Source: Desulfatibacillum sp.
Lineage (GTDB): Bacteria; Desulfobacterota; Desulfobacteria; Desulfobacterales; SpSt-501
Direction: 5' to 3'
NCBI GenBank assembly: GCA_020725555.1
Contig: DYEU01000032.1
Span: 62,001 to 126,000 of the forward strand
DNA length: 64,000 bases
The notes beneath the pieces were generated by a model. It did not search any database. It was not told the origin of the DNA and saw nothing but the letters and a program-made list of their open reading frames with translations. Below, piece by piece: positions 41,439 to 51,418 of the stretch. The position numbers and the translations under genes are program-made. Position 1 is the stretch's first letter; the number at the start of each line of letters is the position of its first letter.

Positions 41439-43079
41439 ATGCCCCGCACCCCGCGCGCTTCCGCCCCGGCACCCCGCGGGGGCGTTGGCCCGCCGGCAAG
41501 GCGGGAAGTCGAAGAATTCTTCGACGGCCTTTTCGCCCTCGCCGCTGAGGGCCGGCTGACGATCGCCGCCCTGCGGGAGATCGCCGTCCGCCTTCGGGAT
41601 TTCCTGGGCTGCCGGGCCGTTGAGATTCTCTGGGACGAGCGGAGGAGGCGATTCCACGCCAAGGCCCGGGAGACGGCGGTCTCCTGCTGGCGGGACCGAA
41701 ACGACGGCCCCTTAGGCGGCTGCCTGGAGCGACTGGAAACCCTCTCCCCGCGAGTCCGCCGGGCGCTCGCCGCGGGGCTGGCCTCGCCCAGGGGGCCGCT
41801 TCCGCGGGTCGTCTCCGCGCCCGCCCGGCCGGGGAGCGCGACCGCCCTGGTGCTCACGGCCGGCGACGCCCCCGCCGGCATCGCCGTCCTTTCCTTTTCC
41901 GGCAGCCCGTCGGAACGGCTCCTTTCCCCGGCACGACTCGAGCGCCTGGCGCGGCTGCTCGGCATGGCGCTCGTCCACAACCTGTCCCGCTTCGAGCTGC
42001 GGGAGCGCATCAAGGAGCTGAGCTGCATGTACCGCATCGCCGGCCTGGCGGTGGAGCACGCGGGGGACGAGGAAGGCTTCCTGCAGCACACCGTCGCCCT
42101 CCTGCCGGAAGCCTACCAGTACCCGGAGATCGCCTCCGCCCGCATCGTCCTGGGGGAACGCGTTTTCCGGACCGGGTCGTTCCCTGAAGGCCCCTGGATC
42201 CAGGGCGCGCCCATCCCGGTCGGGGGTGCGGCGTGCGGCCGCGTGGAAGTCGCCTACCGCGAGGCCCGGCCCGAAATCGACGAAGGGCCCTTCCTCCTCG
42301 AGGAACGGCGGCTGATCGAATCGGTGGCCCGGGAGATCGGCCTGTTTCTCGAACGCCGCCGGGCCGAGCGGGAGCAGGCGCAGCTGAAGGAACGGCTGTT
42401 CCACGCCGAGCGGCTGGCGACCGTCGGTACCCTGGCGGCGGGGGTGGCCCATGAGCTGAACGAACCGCTGACCGGCATCCTGGGGTTCGCCGAACTCCTG
42501 GAGGGGTCGGCCCGCCTGGAGGGGGAAGCGGCCGGCGACCTGCGGCGGATCCGGAACGCGGCCCTCCATGCCCGCGAAATCGTGCGCAAGCTTCTGCTGT
42601 TCTCCCGCCAGGTGTCCCCGCGTCCCGGCCGGGTGGACGTGAACGGGCTCGTCCGCGAGGTCGTCGATTTCCTGAAGCACCGCGCACGGACCTCCCCCGT
42701 CGCCATCGACGTGCGCCTGGATCCCGCGCTGCCCCCCATCCCCGCGGACGAGGCCCAGATCCGCCAGATCCTGATCAATCTCTGCCTCAACGCCATCCAG
42801 GCCATGCCCGCCGGCGGCCGCCTCACGCTGGCGACCCGCTTTCTGCGCGGCATGGTCCGGCTCACGGTCAGGGACACGGGCCCCGGGATTCCGGAGGAGA
42901 TCCGGGACAAGATCTTTCTTCCCTTTTTCACCACCAAGCCCGTCGGCCAGGGAACGGGACTCGGCCTTGCGGTCGTCCACGGCATCGTCAGCGCCCACCG
43001 CGGAGAAATCCGCGTGGTCCGCCGGGCGGGCGGCGCCGAGTTCCAGGTCACGCTGCCGGCGTCGCCCGGCAACGCCTGA
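41439..43079 (+). CDS. soluble histidine kinase with GAF-like sensor (NtrB-type)
   Basis: A 546-residue cytoplasmic kinase without membrane helices. The N-terminal 300 residues look like one or two GAF-type domains (LRDFLGCRAVEILWDERRRRF). The HisKA region has VAHELNEPLTG with the phospho-His near residue 339. The ATPase has NLCLNAIQAM (N-box), DTGPGIPEEI (G1), FFTTKPVGQGTGLGLAV (F and G2). It pairs with the NtrC-type regulator 12 bp downstream. The signal is unknown. Confidence 0.9.
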   Translation: MPRTPRASAPAPRGGVGPPARREVEEFFDGLFALAAEGRLTIAALREIAVRLRDFLGCRAVEILWDERRRRFHAKARETAVSCWRDRNDGPLGGCLERLETLSPRVRRALAAGLASPRGPLPRVVSAPARPGSATALVLTAGDAPAGIAVLSFSGSPSERLLSPARLERLARLLGMALVHNLSRFELRERIKELSCMYRIAGLAVEHAGDEEGFLQHTVALLPEAYQYPEIASARIVLGERVFRTGSFPEGPWIQGAPIPVGGAACGRVEVAYREARPEIDEGPFLLEERRLIESVAREIGLFLERRRAEREQAQLKERLFHAERLATVGTLAAGVAHELNEPLTGILGFAELLEGSARLEGEAAGDLRRIRNAALHAREIVRKLLLFSRQVSPRPGRVDVNGLVREVVDFLKHRARTSPVAIDVRLDPALPPIPADEAQIRQILINLCLNAIQAMPAGGRLTLATRFLRGMVRLTVRDTGPGIPEEIRDKIFLPFFTTKPVGQGTGLGLAVVHGIVSAHRGEIRVVRRAGGAEFQVTLPASPGNA

Positions 43080-43091
43080 GGCGAGGGTTGC

Positions 43092-44474
43092 ATGCCGCCG
43101 AATCCCGCCGCACCGGCCGCCGTGATCCTGGCCGTCGACGATTCGCCCGACGCCCTGGAGCTGATCCGCCGGCACCTGGCCCCGGCCGGCTACCGCGTGC
43201 TCACGGCCGCCACCGCGGAGGAGGCCGCACGGCGGATCGCGGAAGAACCCGTCGACCTGGTGATCACGGACATGAAAATGCCGGGGAAAAGCGGGCTGGA
43301 GCTCGTCCGGCATATCCGCTCCCGCTTCCGGGAAACCGCGATCCTCATGGTCACGGGCTATCCCTCCATCGGCGGCGCCGTGGAGGCGGTACGGCTGGGG
43401 GCCGACGATTACCTCGCCAAACCCTATACCCGCAACGAGTTGCTCCGTTCCGTGGCCCGGGCGCTCGATGCGCGCCGCCTGCGGACGGTTGCGCCCGCGC
43501 CGCCCCACCCGGCGGCCGGCATCCTGGGAACCTCGGCGGCCATGCAGCCGGTCTTCTACGCGATCGAGAAGGCCGCCGCCGTCAACGCCACCGTGCTGAT
43601 CACGGGGGAGAGCGGAACCGGCAAGGAACTCGTCGCGCGGGCGATCCACTACCGCAGCCCCCGCGCCCCCCACCCTTTCGTTCCCGTCAACTGCGGCGGC
43701 ATCCCCGAGGCGCTCCTGGAAAGCGAGCTCTTCGGCCATGTCCGGGGGGCGTTCACCGGCGCCACCGTCACCCGCGCCGGCTTTTTCCAGACCGGCCACC
43801 GCGGCACGATCTTCCTCGATGAAGTGGCCGAGACGAGCCTCGCCATGCAGGTCAAGCTGCTCCGGGTGCTCCAGGAAAAGGAGATCACGCTGGTCGGGTC
43901 CGCCCGGCCGCTCCAGGTCGACGTGCGGATCATCGCCGGGACGAACAAGAACCTGGAAAGCCTCATCCGGGCCGGGAGATTCCGGGAAGACCTCTATTAC
44001 CGCCTCCACGTCATCGGCATCGAGCTGCCGCCGCTGCGGGCGCGCGGCGAGGACGTGCTGCTGCTCGCGCGCCATTTCACCGCCAAGTACGCCGCCGACA
44101 TGGGGCGCTCCATCCCCGGCTACACCGACCGTGCCCTGGAGGCCCTGCTGCGTTACCCCTGGCCCGGCAACGTGCGGGAACTCGAAAATCTGGTGCAGCG
44201 CTTGCTGGCGATGGTCGAGGGCGAGACCATCGACGCCGCGGATCTGCCGGCGCAGATGCGCCCCGAGGTGTTCGGCGACGGGCGAGGCCCCGACCGGCCC
44301 CTCGCCGAGGTCGAGCGCGAATACGTGCGGCGGGTCCTGGAGCGCTGCGGCGGGAACAAGACCCGTGCGGCGAAGGTGCTGGGCATCGACCGCAAGACGC
44401 TGCGCCAAAAGCTCGGGCCCGGGCCGCAGGGGAGGGCTTCCGGCGGGCAAGCGGCCGGGCGGCCCGGGTCCTGA
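43092..44474 (+). CDS. NtrC-family sigma-54 response regulator
   Basis: A 460-residue activator. The receiver has VDDS, phospho-Asp60 in ITDMKMPG and Lys in LAKPYT. The AAA+ domain has Walker A GESGTGKE (about 175), the GAFTGA loop that contacts sigma-54, and Walker B FLDEV. The C-terminal Fis-type helix (CGGNKTRAAKVLGIDRKTLRQKL) binds enhancers. It answers to the upstream kinase. Its target may include the sigma-54 promoters found here. Confidence 0.93.
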   Translation: MPPNPAAPAAVILAVDDSPDALELIRRHLAPAGYRVLTAATAEEAARRIAEEPVDLVITDMKMPGKSGLELVRHIRSRFRETAILMVTGYPSIGGAVEAVRLGADDYLAKPYTRNELLRSVARALDARRLRTVAPAPPHPAAGILGTSAAMQPVFYAIEKAAAVNATVLITGESGTGKELVARAIHYRSPRAPHPFVPVNCGGIPEALLESELFGHVRGAFTGATVTRAGFFQTGHRGTIFLDEVAETSLAMQVKLLRVLQEKEITLVGSARPLQVDVRIIAGTNKNLESLIRAGRFREDLYYRLHVIGIELPPLRARGEDVLLLARHFTAKYAADMGRSIPGYTDRALEALLRYPWPGNVRELENLVQRLLAMVEGETIDAADLPAQMRPEVFGDGRGPDRPLAEVEREYVRRVLERCGGNKTRAAKVLGIDRKTLRQKLGPGPQGRASGGQAAGRPGS

Positions 44475-44494
44475 GGACCGCGCCGGTCGCCGCC

Positions 44495-45403
44495 TCAGGC
44501 GGGCGGGCCGAGGGTCACCCGGTTCCGACCCGCCCGCTTGCTTTCATAGAGGAAGCGGTCGGCACGGTCGAACAGCGAGGTCGGCGTGTCCGCCGTCGAG
44601 GCGGTCGTCCCCCCCAGGGAAATCGTGAGTTCGGCCTCGCCGGCCGTCCCCGGCAGACGCGAGCGGGCGACCAGGGCCCTGAGCCGCTCGGCGATCCCGG
44701 CGAGCGCCGCCAAGTCGGTGTGGGGGAAGATCCCGGCGAATTCCTCCCCGCCCCAGCGGCCGACCACGTCGAAGGGGCGCACCGCGTGCGCGATGGTGCG
44801 GGCGACGACGAGCAGCACCCCGTCCCCGGCCGCATGCCCGAAGCGGTCATTGACCCGCTTGAAGTGGTCGATGTCGCCGATCAGAAAACCGAACCCTGCG
44901 CCGCTGCGCCGCATTTCCTCGAGCCGGGCGTGAAGCTGGGCCTCCAGGTGCCGCCGGTTGGGGATCCCGGTCAGGGGGTCGAGCAGGGCGAGCTTGCGGA
45001 ACTCCTCGACCTGGAGGGAGAGGGCCGCGCGGGAGCTGAGGTCGCTGAAGATCTCGACCGCCCCGCAGGCGGTGGGTGCGCGACCCGGCAAGGGCGCGGT
45101 GCGCACCCAGACGGGCACGCGGTGGCCGTCCTTGTGCCGGAGGAAGACCTCGGCCTCGCGCGGAACCCCCCGGGAGATGCTCTCCTGAAGCGGGCAGTCG
45201 CCGGTGCACAGCGGCCGACCCCGGCCATCCACGTGCACGAGCAGGTTGTCGGCGCAGCGCGTGCCGATCACCTCGGCGGCGCTATAGCCCGTGATGCGCT
45301 CGGCGCCGCGGTTCCAGAAGGTGATCCGCCGGCGGCGATCCACGAAATAGACCCCGTCGGCGAGCTCCTCGATCAGCGTGCGGTACAAATTCTCCCGCGG
45401 CAT
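44495..45403 (-). CDS. diguanylate cyclase with PAS domain
   Basis: A 302-residue cytoplasmic enzyme making c-di-GMP from two GTP. A PAS domain lies at about 5-120 with a CTGDCPL patch resembling a PAC region. The GGDEF domain (about 130-300) has RWGGEEF at 216-222, and RPFD at 209-212, five residues before it, is the inhibitory I-site, so feedback by c-di-GMP is expected. The start at 45403 has AAGGA 9 nt upstream. There is no EAL domain. Confidence 0.92.
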   Translation of the reverse strand: MPRENLYRTLIEELADGVYFVDRRRRITFWNRGAERITGYSAAEVIGTRCADNLLVHVDGRGRPLCTGDCPLQESISRGVPREAEVFLRHKDGHRVPVWVRTAPLPGRAPTACGAVEIFSDLSSRAALSLQVEEFRKLALLDPLTGIPNRRHLEAQLHARLEEMRRSGAGFGFLIGDIDHFKRVNDRFGHAAGDGVLLVVARTIAHAVRPFDVVGRWGGEEFAGIFPHTDLAALAGIAERLRALVARSRLPGTAGEAELTISLGGTTASTADTPTSLFDRADRFLYESKRAGRNRVTLGPPA

Positions 45404-45507
45404 GGCGGCGGTCCTTGCAAAGGGTCCCGGCTCCGGGTAGGCTTCAGGATACACCGACGGCCGCCGGAAGTCAACCTCGCCGGGCCGTCCGGGGAGAGGA
45501 GCCGCCG

Positions 45508-46542
45508 ATGCCCACGATGCAGGCCCTCGTCAAATCGGAAGCCGCCCCGGGGCTCCGCCGCATGGAGGTCCCCGTGCCCGAGGTCGGCATCAACGACGTC
45601 CTGATCCGCGTCCACAAAACCTCCATCTGCGGCACCGACCTCCACATCTACGAGTGGAACGACTGGGCGCGGCGCACGATCCCCGTGCCGCTGGTCATCG
45701 GGCACGAGTTCGTGGGCCGGGTGGCCGCCGTCGGCGCCAACGTGCACGACTTCCGGGAGGGCGACCTCGTCTCCGGGGAAGGCCACCTCGTCTGCGGGCG
45801 CTGCCGCAACTGCCTCGCTGGCCGCCGCCATCTCTGCCCGCACACCCGCGGCATCGGCGTCACCCACCCGGGGGCCTTCGCCGAATACCTCTGCCTCCCG
45901 GTCACCAACGTCTGGTACTGCGACCCCTCCATCGACACCGACGTGCTCGCCTGCTTCGACCCGCTCGGCAACGCCACCCACACCGCCCTCTCCTTCGACG
46001 TCCTGGGCGAGGACGTCCTCATCACCGGGGCGGGGCCGATCGGCTGCATGGCGACGGCGATCGTGCGGCACGCCGGCGCCCGCCACGTGGTCGTCACCGA
46101 CCCCAACCCCTACCGCCGCGAGATCGCCCGACGGATGGGGGCCACCCTCGTGCTCGATCCCGGCCGCGACTCCCTCGCCGACGCCCAGCGCCGCCTCGGC
46201 ATGAAGGAGGGCTTCGATGTCGGCCTCGAGATGTCCGGCCACCCCGCCGCCTTCCGCGACATGCTCGCCCAGATGTGCCACGGCGGCAAGATCGCTCTCC
46301 TCGGCCTCCTGCCCGGCGAGGTGCCGATCGACTGGGGCACGGTCATCTTCAACAGCCTTACCCTGAAGGGCATCTACGGCCGCGAGATGTATGAAACCTG
46401 GTACAAGATGACCGTCATGATCCAGAGCGGTCTGGACATCACGCCGGTGATCACCCACCGCTTCCCCTTCACGGACTTCGAGCGGGGCTTCGACGTCCTG
46501 CGTTCGGGACGGGCGGGCAAGGTCATCCTGGAGTGGGAATGA
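45508..46542 (+). CDS. tdh: L-threonine 3-dehydrogenase
   Basis: A 344-residue zinc alcohol-dehydrogenase-family enzyme. It oxidises threonine to 2-amino-3-ketobutyrate with NAD+. Catalytic-zinc residues are Cys in SICGTDLH and His-Glu in GHEFVG; the structural zinc is held by [25 protein letters not shown] is the coenzyme motif. GAGGAG lies 6 nt before the ATG at 45508; the upstream in-frame extension is noncoding. kbl follows 37 bp later, which settles the assignment. Confidence 0.92.
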   Translation: MPTMQALVKSEAAPGLRRMEVPVPEVGINDVLIRVHKTSICGTDLHIYEWNDWARRTIPVPLVIGHEFVGRVAAVGANVHDFREGDLVSGEGHLVCGRCRNCLAGRRHLCPHTRGIGVTHPGAFAEYLCLPVTNVWYCDPSIDTDVLACFDPLGNATHTALSFDVLGEDVLITGAGPIGCMATAIVRHAGARHVVVTDPNPYRREIARRMGATLVLDPGRDSLADAQRRLGMKEGFDVGLEMSGHPAAFRDMLAQMCHGGKIALLGLLPGEVPIDWGTVIFNSLTLKGIYGREMYETWYKMTVMIQSGLDITPVITHRFPFTDFERGFDVLRSGRAGKVILEWE

Positions 46543-46579
46543 GGCCCGCGGGGCGCGCCGCGGGCGCAAAGGAGGCGCC

Positions 46580-47806
46580 ATGTCCCTTCGGGCCCTCGAT
46601 CGTGCGCTGGAAGCGGAGACGGCCGCGCTCGCCGCGGAAGGGCGGGCCAAGCCGCCCGAGCGGGTGATCACGGGGTACCTGCCCCCGGAGGGCGACCGCG
46701 GGCCGCGGTACCGCCTGCAGGGCTCGGAGCGCCTTTTCCTGCGCATGAACGCGAACGACTACCTCTCGCTTTCCCACCACCCCGCGACCCTGCGCGCCGC
46801 GGAAGAGGCGAGCCGGGAGCTGGGGGTCGGGCCGGGAGCGGTGCGCTTCATCGACGGCACCTTCGCCCCCCACGTGGCCCTCGAGGCGGCGGTCGCCCGC
46901 TTCCTGGGCAAGGAGGCGGCGCGAATCTTCAGCTCGGCCTACGCGGCGAACCTGGGGCTCGCGCTGGCGATCACCCACCCCCGCACCTTCTGGATCGGGG
47001 ACGCGCTCAACCACAACAGCATCATCCGCGCCCAGCGCATCGCGGGGGTCCCCCCCGAGCGCCGGGCCGTCTACGCCCACAACGACCCCGACGACCTCGG
47101 GCGAAGGCTCGCCGCGGTGCCGGAGGGCATCGAGCGCGTGATCGTCGTCTTCGACGGGGTCTTCAGCATGCGCGGGGACCACGCCCCGCTCGCCGCGATC
47201 GTGCGGGTGCTCGCCCCCCACCGCGAGCGCTACCCCGGAGGGCTCGTCACGGTGATGGACGACTCGCACGGCATCGGCGCCTTCGGGGCGACCGGCCGGG
47301 GAGCGGCCGAGGTGTGCGGGGAAACCGCCGACATCGTGGTCGGCACCTTCGGCAAGGCCTTCGGGGCAAACGGCGGCTTCGTCGCCGCGAGCGCCGCCAT
47401 CATCGAAGCGCTCCGCCAGAGGGCCGACACGACCATTTACAGCAACCCCCCGGGGGTGGGCGATTGCGCCGCGGCGCGGGAGGCGCTCCGGATCTGCGAC
47501 GGCCCGGAGGGCAGGGCGCGCCTCGCCCGCCTGCAGGAGCTCGCCGGCCGTCTGCGCCGCGGGGTCTCCGCCCTCGGGGGACGCACCCTCCCCGGGACCC
47601 ACCCCATCGTGCCCCTGCTGACGGGCGACACGGGGCGCACGCGCCGCCTCGTCGAGCACCTGCACGGCCGGGAGATCCTCGCGACCGGCCTCGCCTATCC
47701 CGTGGTCCCCCGCGGCGAGGAGACCGTCCGCTTCCAGGTCAACGCCGACCACACCCCCGCGGACATCGACCGCGTGCTCGCGGCGCTCCAAGCCTTCCGA
47801 TGGTGA
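46580..47806 (+). CDS. kbl: 2-amino-3-ketobutyrate CoA ligase (glycine C-acetyltransferase)
   Basis: A 408-residue PLP enzyme of the alpha-oxoamine synthase family. The PLP lysine is in GTFGKAFGANGG (about 258), with DDSHGIGAFG before it, LNHNSIIR and ANDYLSL near the N-terminus. BioF is a close relative, but the tdh neighbour fits Kbl, which cleaves aminoketobutyrate with CoA to glycine and acetyl-CoA. AAAGGAGG precedes the ATG. It overlaps rsmD by 7 bp. Confidence 0.88.
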   Translation: MSLRALDRALEAETAALAAEGRAKPPERVITGYLPPEGDRGPRYRLQGSERLFLRMNANDYLSLSHHPATLRAAEEASRELGVGPGAVRFIDGTFAPHVALEAAVARFLGKEAARIFSSAYAANLGLALAITHPRTFWIGDALNHNSIIRAQRIAGVPPERRAVYAHNDPDDLGRRLAAVPEGIERVIVVFDGVFSMRGDHAPLAAIVRVLAPHRERYPGGLVTVMDDSHGIGAFGATGRGAAEVCGETADIVVGTFGKAFGANGGFVAASAAIIEALRQRADTTIYSNPPGVGDCAAAREALRICDGPEGRARLARLQELAGRLRRGVSALGGRTLPGTHPIVPLLTGDTGRTRRLVEHLHGREILATGLAYPVVPRGEETVRFQVNADHTPADIDRVLAALQAFRW

Positions 47807-48354
47807 GGATCATCGCCGGGGAACTCCGCGGCCGGCGGCTGCGCACGCCTCCGGGCCGCAGCACGCGGCCGACCGCGGACCGCACGCGGGAGGCGGTCTT
47901 CGACATCCTGGGCGATCTTCCGCGCGGCGCCTGGGTCCTCGACCTCTTCGCCGGCAGCGGCGCCTTCGGCATCGAAGCCCTCAGCCGGGGGGCGGTGGGG
48001 GCCGTCTTCGTGGAAAACGACCGCCGGGCCTTCGGCGTGCTGCGGGGCAACCTGCAAGCCCTTGATCTCGGCCGCCGCAGCCGCGCCTTCTTCCGCGACG
48101 CCGCCCGCGGCCTGGGCTTTCTCGCCCGCGGCTTCCGCTTCCGCATCGCCTTTCTCGACCCGCCCTACCGTGCCGGCCTCGTGCCGCCGGCGCTGCAGGC
48201 CCTGGCGGCCGCCGGCTGCATGGACCCGGCGGGCCTTCTCGTGGTCGAGCACGCCGCGGACGAGGAGGTGCCCGAGTCCGCGGGCCCCTTCCGCCGGAGC
48301 GACCTCCGCCGCTACGGCGACACCCTTGTTTCGTTTTATTCTTCCATGCTATGA
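47800..48354 (+). CDS. rsmD: 16S rRNA guanine-N2 methyltransferase
   Basis: A 184-residue SAM enzyme that methylates G966 of 16S rRNA. IIAGELRGRRL and PTADRTREAVFDIL are the family N-terminus, LDLFAGSGAFGIEALSRGA the SAM site and FLDPPYRAG the catalytic motif. The ATG at 47800 overlaps the kbl stop. The rsmD-coaD order is common in bacteria. Confidence 0.93.
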   Translation: MVRIIAGELRGRRLRTPPGRSTRPTADRTREAVFDILGDLPRGAWVLDLFAGSGAFGIEALSRGAVGAVFVENDRRAFGVLRGNLQALDLGRRSRAFFRDAARGLGFLARGFRFRIAFLDPPYRAGLVPPALQALAAAGCMDPAGLLVVEHAADEEVPESAGPFRRSDLRRYGDTLVSFYSSML

Positions 48355-48417
48355 GGCGTGGGCCGGTGCGCGCCGGCCGCCATGTCCGCCATCCCTAGAA
48401 CCCAGGGGGCCCCGCGC

Positions 48418-48933
48418 GTGGAACGCATCGCCATCTATCCCGGGTCCTTCGACCCCGTGACCTACGGGCATCTCGACGTCGTCGAGCGCGGGCTCCGGCT
48501 CTTCGACCGCATCGTCGTCACCATCCTCAAGAACCCGCGCAAGCAGTTCCTCTTCCCCCTGGAGGAGCGCCTGGAGATGCTCCAGGCGAGCCTGACCGAT
48601 TTCGCGCGGGTCGAGGTCGACACCTTCGACGGCCTGCTCGTGGAGTACGCCGCGCGCCGCGGCGCCCAGGCGATCCTGCGGGGGCTGCGGGCCCTGTCGG
48701 ACTTCGAGTACGAGTTCCAGCTCGCCCTCATGAACCGGCGGCTCAACCGCGACATCCAGACCGTCTTCCTGATGACCGGGATGCGCTGGATCTACACGAG
48801 CTCCTCGATCATCAAGGAGGCCGCGCAATTCGGCGGCGACATCGAAGGCATGGTCCCGCCCATCGTCCTCGAGCGGCTGGAACGCAAGTTCCCCCTCCTG
48901 GCCGAGGCCCGCCGGGAGCGGGCCGGCGGTTAG
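48418..48933 (+). CDS. coaD: phosphopantetheine adenylyltransferase
   Basis: A 171-residue enzyme that makes dephospho-CoA from 4'-phosphopantetheine and ATP. YPGSFDPVTYGHLD contains the TxGH nucleotidyltransferase motif, with later ILRGLRALSDFEYE and YTSSSIIKEAA. The GTG at 48418 was chosen because family members start two or three residues before the IAIYPGSFDP strand; upstream in-frame starts at 48382 (ATG) and 48358 (GTG) are alternatives. Confidence 0.93.
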   Translation: MERIAIYPGSFDPVTYGHLDVVERGLRLFDRIVVTILKNPRKQFLFPLEERLEMLQASLTDFARVEVDTFDGLLVEYAARRGAQAILRGLRALSDFEYEFQLALMNRRLNRDIQTVFLMTGMRWIYTSSSIIKEAAQFGGDIEGMVPPIVLERLERKFPLLAEARRERAGG

Positions 48934-48937
48934 GGGA

Positions 48938-49852
48938 ATGGACCTCTGGCAGCTCCAGATCTTCTGCCGGGTGGTCGAGACCCGCAGTTTTTCCAAGGCG
49001 GCGGAGGGGGTCCGCCTCTCCCAGCCCACCGTCAGCAGCCACATCAAGGATCTCGAGGACCACTTCGGCTGCGCCCTGATCGACCGCCTCAGCCGGCAGG
49101 CCGTCCCCACCCAGGCCGGCGAGCTGCTCTACCGCCACGCGCTGCGGCTTCTGGCGCTGCGCGACGAAATCGAAGCCGTCATGGCCCGCTACCAGGGCAA
49201 GACCCTGGGTCGGCTCACCGTGGGCGGCAGCACCATCCCGGGCGGCTACCTCCTGCCGCCGATCGTCGGCCGTTTCCAGAAGCGCCACCCCGGCGTCACG
49301 CTCGCCCTCGTGGTCGCCGACACCGGGGAGATCCTGCGGCGGGTGCTCGAGGGCGGCCTCGAGCTGGGGGTCGTGGGCGCCGCGCCGCGGGAGCGGCAGC
49401 TCGTGCACGAGGTGCTGGTCACCGACACCCTGCGGCTGGTCGTTCCCGGCGACCACCCCTGGGCGTCACGGCGGGAGGTGCCCTTCGCGCTGCTCCGCAA
49501 CGAGCCGTTCATCCTGCGGGAAGAGGGCTCCGGGACGCGGCAGGCGATCGAGGAGGCGCTTCGCCGCGCGGGGTTCGGGGTGGGAGATCTCCGCGTGGTC
49601 GCGGAGATGGGGAGCACGGAAGCCGTTCGCCAGGGCATCCGCGAAGGGATCGGCGTCTCAATCCTCTCGACGCTCGCCGTCCGGGAGGACCTCGCCGCCG
49701 GCCGCCTGGCGGCGCTGCGCGTGGAGGGGCTCGCGCTGACGCGGCATTTTCATCTCGTCCGCCACCGGCAGCGGACCCCGGCACCCCTGGCGCTCGAGTT
49801 CACGGCGTTTCTCAAGGAGAGCCTGAAGTTGCGGCGCCCCGAGGCGGCCTGA
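48938..49852 (+). CDS. LysR-family transcriptional regulator
   Basis: A 304-residue regulator. The winged HTH is at about residues 3-60 (VETRSFSKAAEGVRLSQPTVSSHIKDLE). The effector domain has the two-lobe pattern (PRERQLVHEVLVTDTLRLVVPGDHP). It resembles CysB/CbbR-like members. It lies 4 bp after coaD in the same direction. The target is not shown, since no divergent partner gene is next to it. Confidence 0.88.
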   Translation: MDLWQLQIFCRVVETRSFSKAAEGVRLSQPTVSSHIKDLEDHFGCALIDRLSRQAVPTQAGELLYRHALRLLALRDEIEAVMARYQGKTLGRLTVGGSTIPGGYLLPPIVGRFQKRHPGVTLALVVADTGEILRRVLEGGLELGVVGAAPRERQLVHEVLVTDTLRLVVPGDHPWASRREVPFALLRNEPFILREEGSGTRQAIEEALRRAGFGVGDLRVVAEMGSTEAVRQGIREGIGVSILSTLAVREDLAAGRLAALRVEGLALTRHFHLVRHRQRTPAPLALEFTAFLKESLKLRRPEAA

Positions 49853-49861
49853 GCGGCAGGG

Positions 49862-49877
49862 GGGGCCGCGCGGCCCC
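49862..49877. terminator. palindrome between converging LysR and pcm genes
   Basis: GGGGCCGCGCGGCCCC is a perfect 16-bp palindrome in the 35-bp gap between two stop codons. It lacks a T run, so a terminator role is only likely by position. Confidence 0.4.
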
Positions 49878-49887
49878 GGCCTTCGGC

Positions 49888-50547
49888 TCAGGGTTCCTTC
49901 CAGCCGTGTTCGCCCACCAGCTTCACGAAGCGGCAGCCCCCGAGACGGGCCTCCCGGAAGCCGGTTTTTTCACGGACGATGCGCACGAGTTCCTGGGTGT
50001 GCTCGTTGCCCACCGGGGCGACCAGGCGGCCTCCCGGCTTGAGCTGCTTCAGGAGGACCTCCGGCACGCGCGGGGCGCCCGCCGTGAGGAGAATGGCGTC
50101 GAAGGGGCTTTCCTCCTCCCAGCCCTTGGAGCCGTCGCCGTAGCGGGTGACGATGTTGAAGAGCTTGAGCTCGTCGAAGAGGCGCCGGGCGCGGAGGTAG
50201 AGGGAGCGGATCCGCTCGATCGTGAAGACCCGGTAGGCGATCTGCGCCAGGATCGCCGCCTGGTAGCCGGAGCCGGTTCCGATCTCGAGCACGCGGGAGT
50301 CCTTGTCCAGGGCCAGGGCCTGGGTCATTTCGGCCACGATGTAGGGCTGGGAGATGGTCTGCTGCTCGCCGATCGGCAGGGGGTAATCGCCGTAGGCTTG
50401 ATCGCGGAGGGCTTCGCTCACGAAGAGGTGCCGCGGGACCCGGCGCATCGCCTCGAGGACCGCCGGATCGGTCACGCCCCGGGCCTCGATCTGGCGGCGG
50501 ACCATTTCCTCCCGCAGGCGGGCGTATTTGGGGGCCTCCGGCTCCAC
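49888..50547 (-). CDS. pcm: protein-L-isoaspartate O-methyltransferase
   Basis: A 219-residue repair enzyme that methylates isoaspartyl residues. The N-terminal [17 protein letters not shown] is characteristic; [14 protein letters not shown] and [16 protein letters not shown] are the substrate and SAM sites, with [14 protein letters not shown] after them. It may form an operon with the cyclo-ligase gene 73 bp upstream. Confidence 0.93.
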   Translation of the reverse strand: MEPEAPKYARLREEMVRRQIEARGVTDPAVLEAMRRVPRHLFVSEALRDQAYGDYPLPIGEQQTISQPYIVAEMTQALALDKDSRVLEIGTGSGYQAAILAQIAYRVFTIERIRSLYLRARRLFDELKLFNIVTRYGDGSKGWEEESPFDAILLTAGAPRVPEVLLKQLKPGGRLVAPVGNEHTQELVRIVREKTGFREARLGGCRFVKLVGEHGWKEP

Positions 50548-50620
50548 GCCATCCCCTCTACCAGCGGGCCCTTAGAGGGTCAAGCGCCCCGGCGGGCCCC
50601 TCACCACGCAGCGCCCCGGC

Positions 50621-51208
50621 TCAGATCTTGTAGATCACCCGCTTGTCGGTGATGATGATGTCCACGGGCTTGTCGTGGTGCTCCAGCGGCACCTGGGAGA
50701 CGATCTGCTCCTCGAAGGCGAGCGCCACCTTGCGCGTCGTGATCGGCAGCTCCGGGATCAGCCGGTCGTAGCCCCCCCAGCCCGAGCCGAGGCGGCCGCC
50801 CTTTTCGTCGAAGGCGAGACCGGGGATGATGGCGATGTCCACCTTCTGGGGCATCACCGGTTTGCAACGCTCGGGCCGCGGCTCCAGCGCGCCGCGGGGG
50901 CCGGGCTGGAGGTCCTTCTCCGGGTGGTCGACCTTGAAGAACGAGGGCTTCTTCCGTTCGGGGTCGAAGGCCGGCAGGGCCAGGATCTTTCCCAGCGCGA
51001 GCGTCTTGCGCAGCAGCGGCTGGGTGCGGACTTCGTGCTCCCGCTCCGCGTACAGCAGAACGACCCGGGCTTCCTGGAAATTGGCGAGATCCAGGAGCTT
51101 GGCCTCGATCACCGCCGTCTTGGCCGCGCGCTGCTTTTCGCCCATGCGGTTGAGCACCTGGATCACGTCCTTGCGGAGCTGTTCCTTGGCGGAGCGGATC
51201 TCATCCAT
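50621..51208 (-). CDS. 5-formyltetrahydrofolate cyclo-ligase
   Basis: A 195-residue enzyme that converts 5-formyl-THF to methenyl-THF with ATP. The N-terminal basic helix (EQLRKDVIQVLNRM) and the GSGWGGYDRLIPE loop (family motif GxGxGYYDR) are visible. The start at 51208 follows GAGGGGG at 10 nt. It is divergent from serS. Confidence 0.85.
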   Translation of the reverse strand: MDEIRSAKEQLRKDVIQVLNRMGEKQRAAKTAVIEAKLLDLANFQEARVVLLYAEREHEVRTQPLLRKTLALGKILALPAFDPERKKPSFFKVDHPEKDLQPGPRGALEPRPERCKPVMPQKVDIAIIPGLAFDEKGGRLGSGWGGYDRLIPELPITTRKVALAFEEQIVSQVPLEHHDKPVDIIITDKRVIYKI

Positions 51209-51418
51209 CAGCGAAAACCCCCTCGTCGAAATTGAACGCCGCAACGCGCACGCAACCGCCGGGGAGCCGGCGGCGCACGATCCCCCTCGGGGAGCCCTCG
51301 TTTCCGCGCGGCCGCCCCTCGTCCCGCGCCGGCGTTGACCCGGCGGGTCGATTCCGATAAAGAAAAATTCGGATCTTGGGCGCACCCGTTGCGGAACGGG
51401 AGAGAATATAATCGATTT
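51209..51418. other. intergenic region between the cyclo-ligase gene and serS, 210 bp
   Basis: It contains a stem CCGCCGG-GGAG-CCGGCGG at 51258-51275 and the serS -10 box at 51407. Many bacteria carry 6S RNA upstream of the cyclo-ligase gene; I could not build a convincing 6S fold here. Confidence 0.4.
51407..51412 (+). promoter_or_regulatory. -10 box of serS, possibly leaderless
   Basis: A perfect TATAAT stands 6 bp before the serS ATG at 51419. No convincing -35 is present at normal spacing. A purine run GGGAGAG is too far away to serve as a ribosome site. Confidence 0.5.

Noticed and set aside
51209-51418. 6S RNA beside the cyclo-ligase gene
   Set aside because: Position fits known synteny but I found no long closing stem with a central bubble. 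A covariance-model search would settle it.
51335-51418. TTG start for serS
   Set aside because: It would add 28 residues before the conserved MLDIKYVR start and has no ribosome site.
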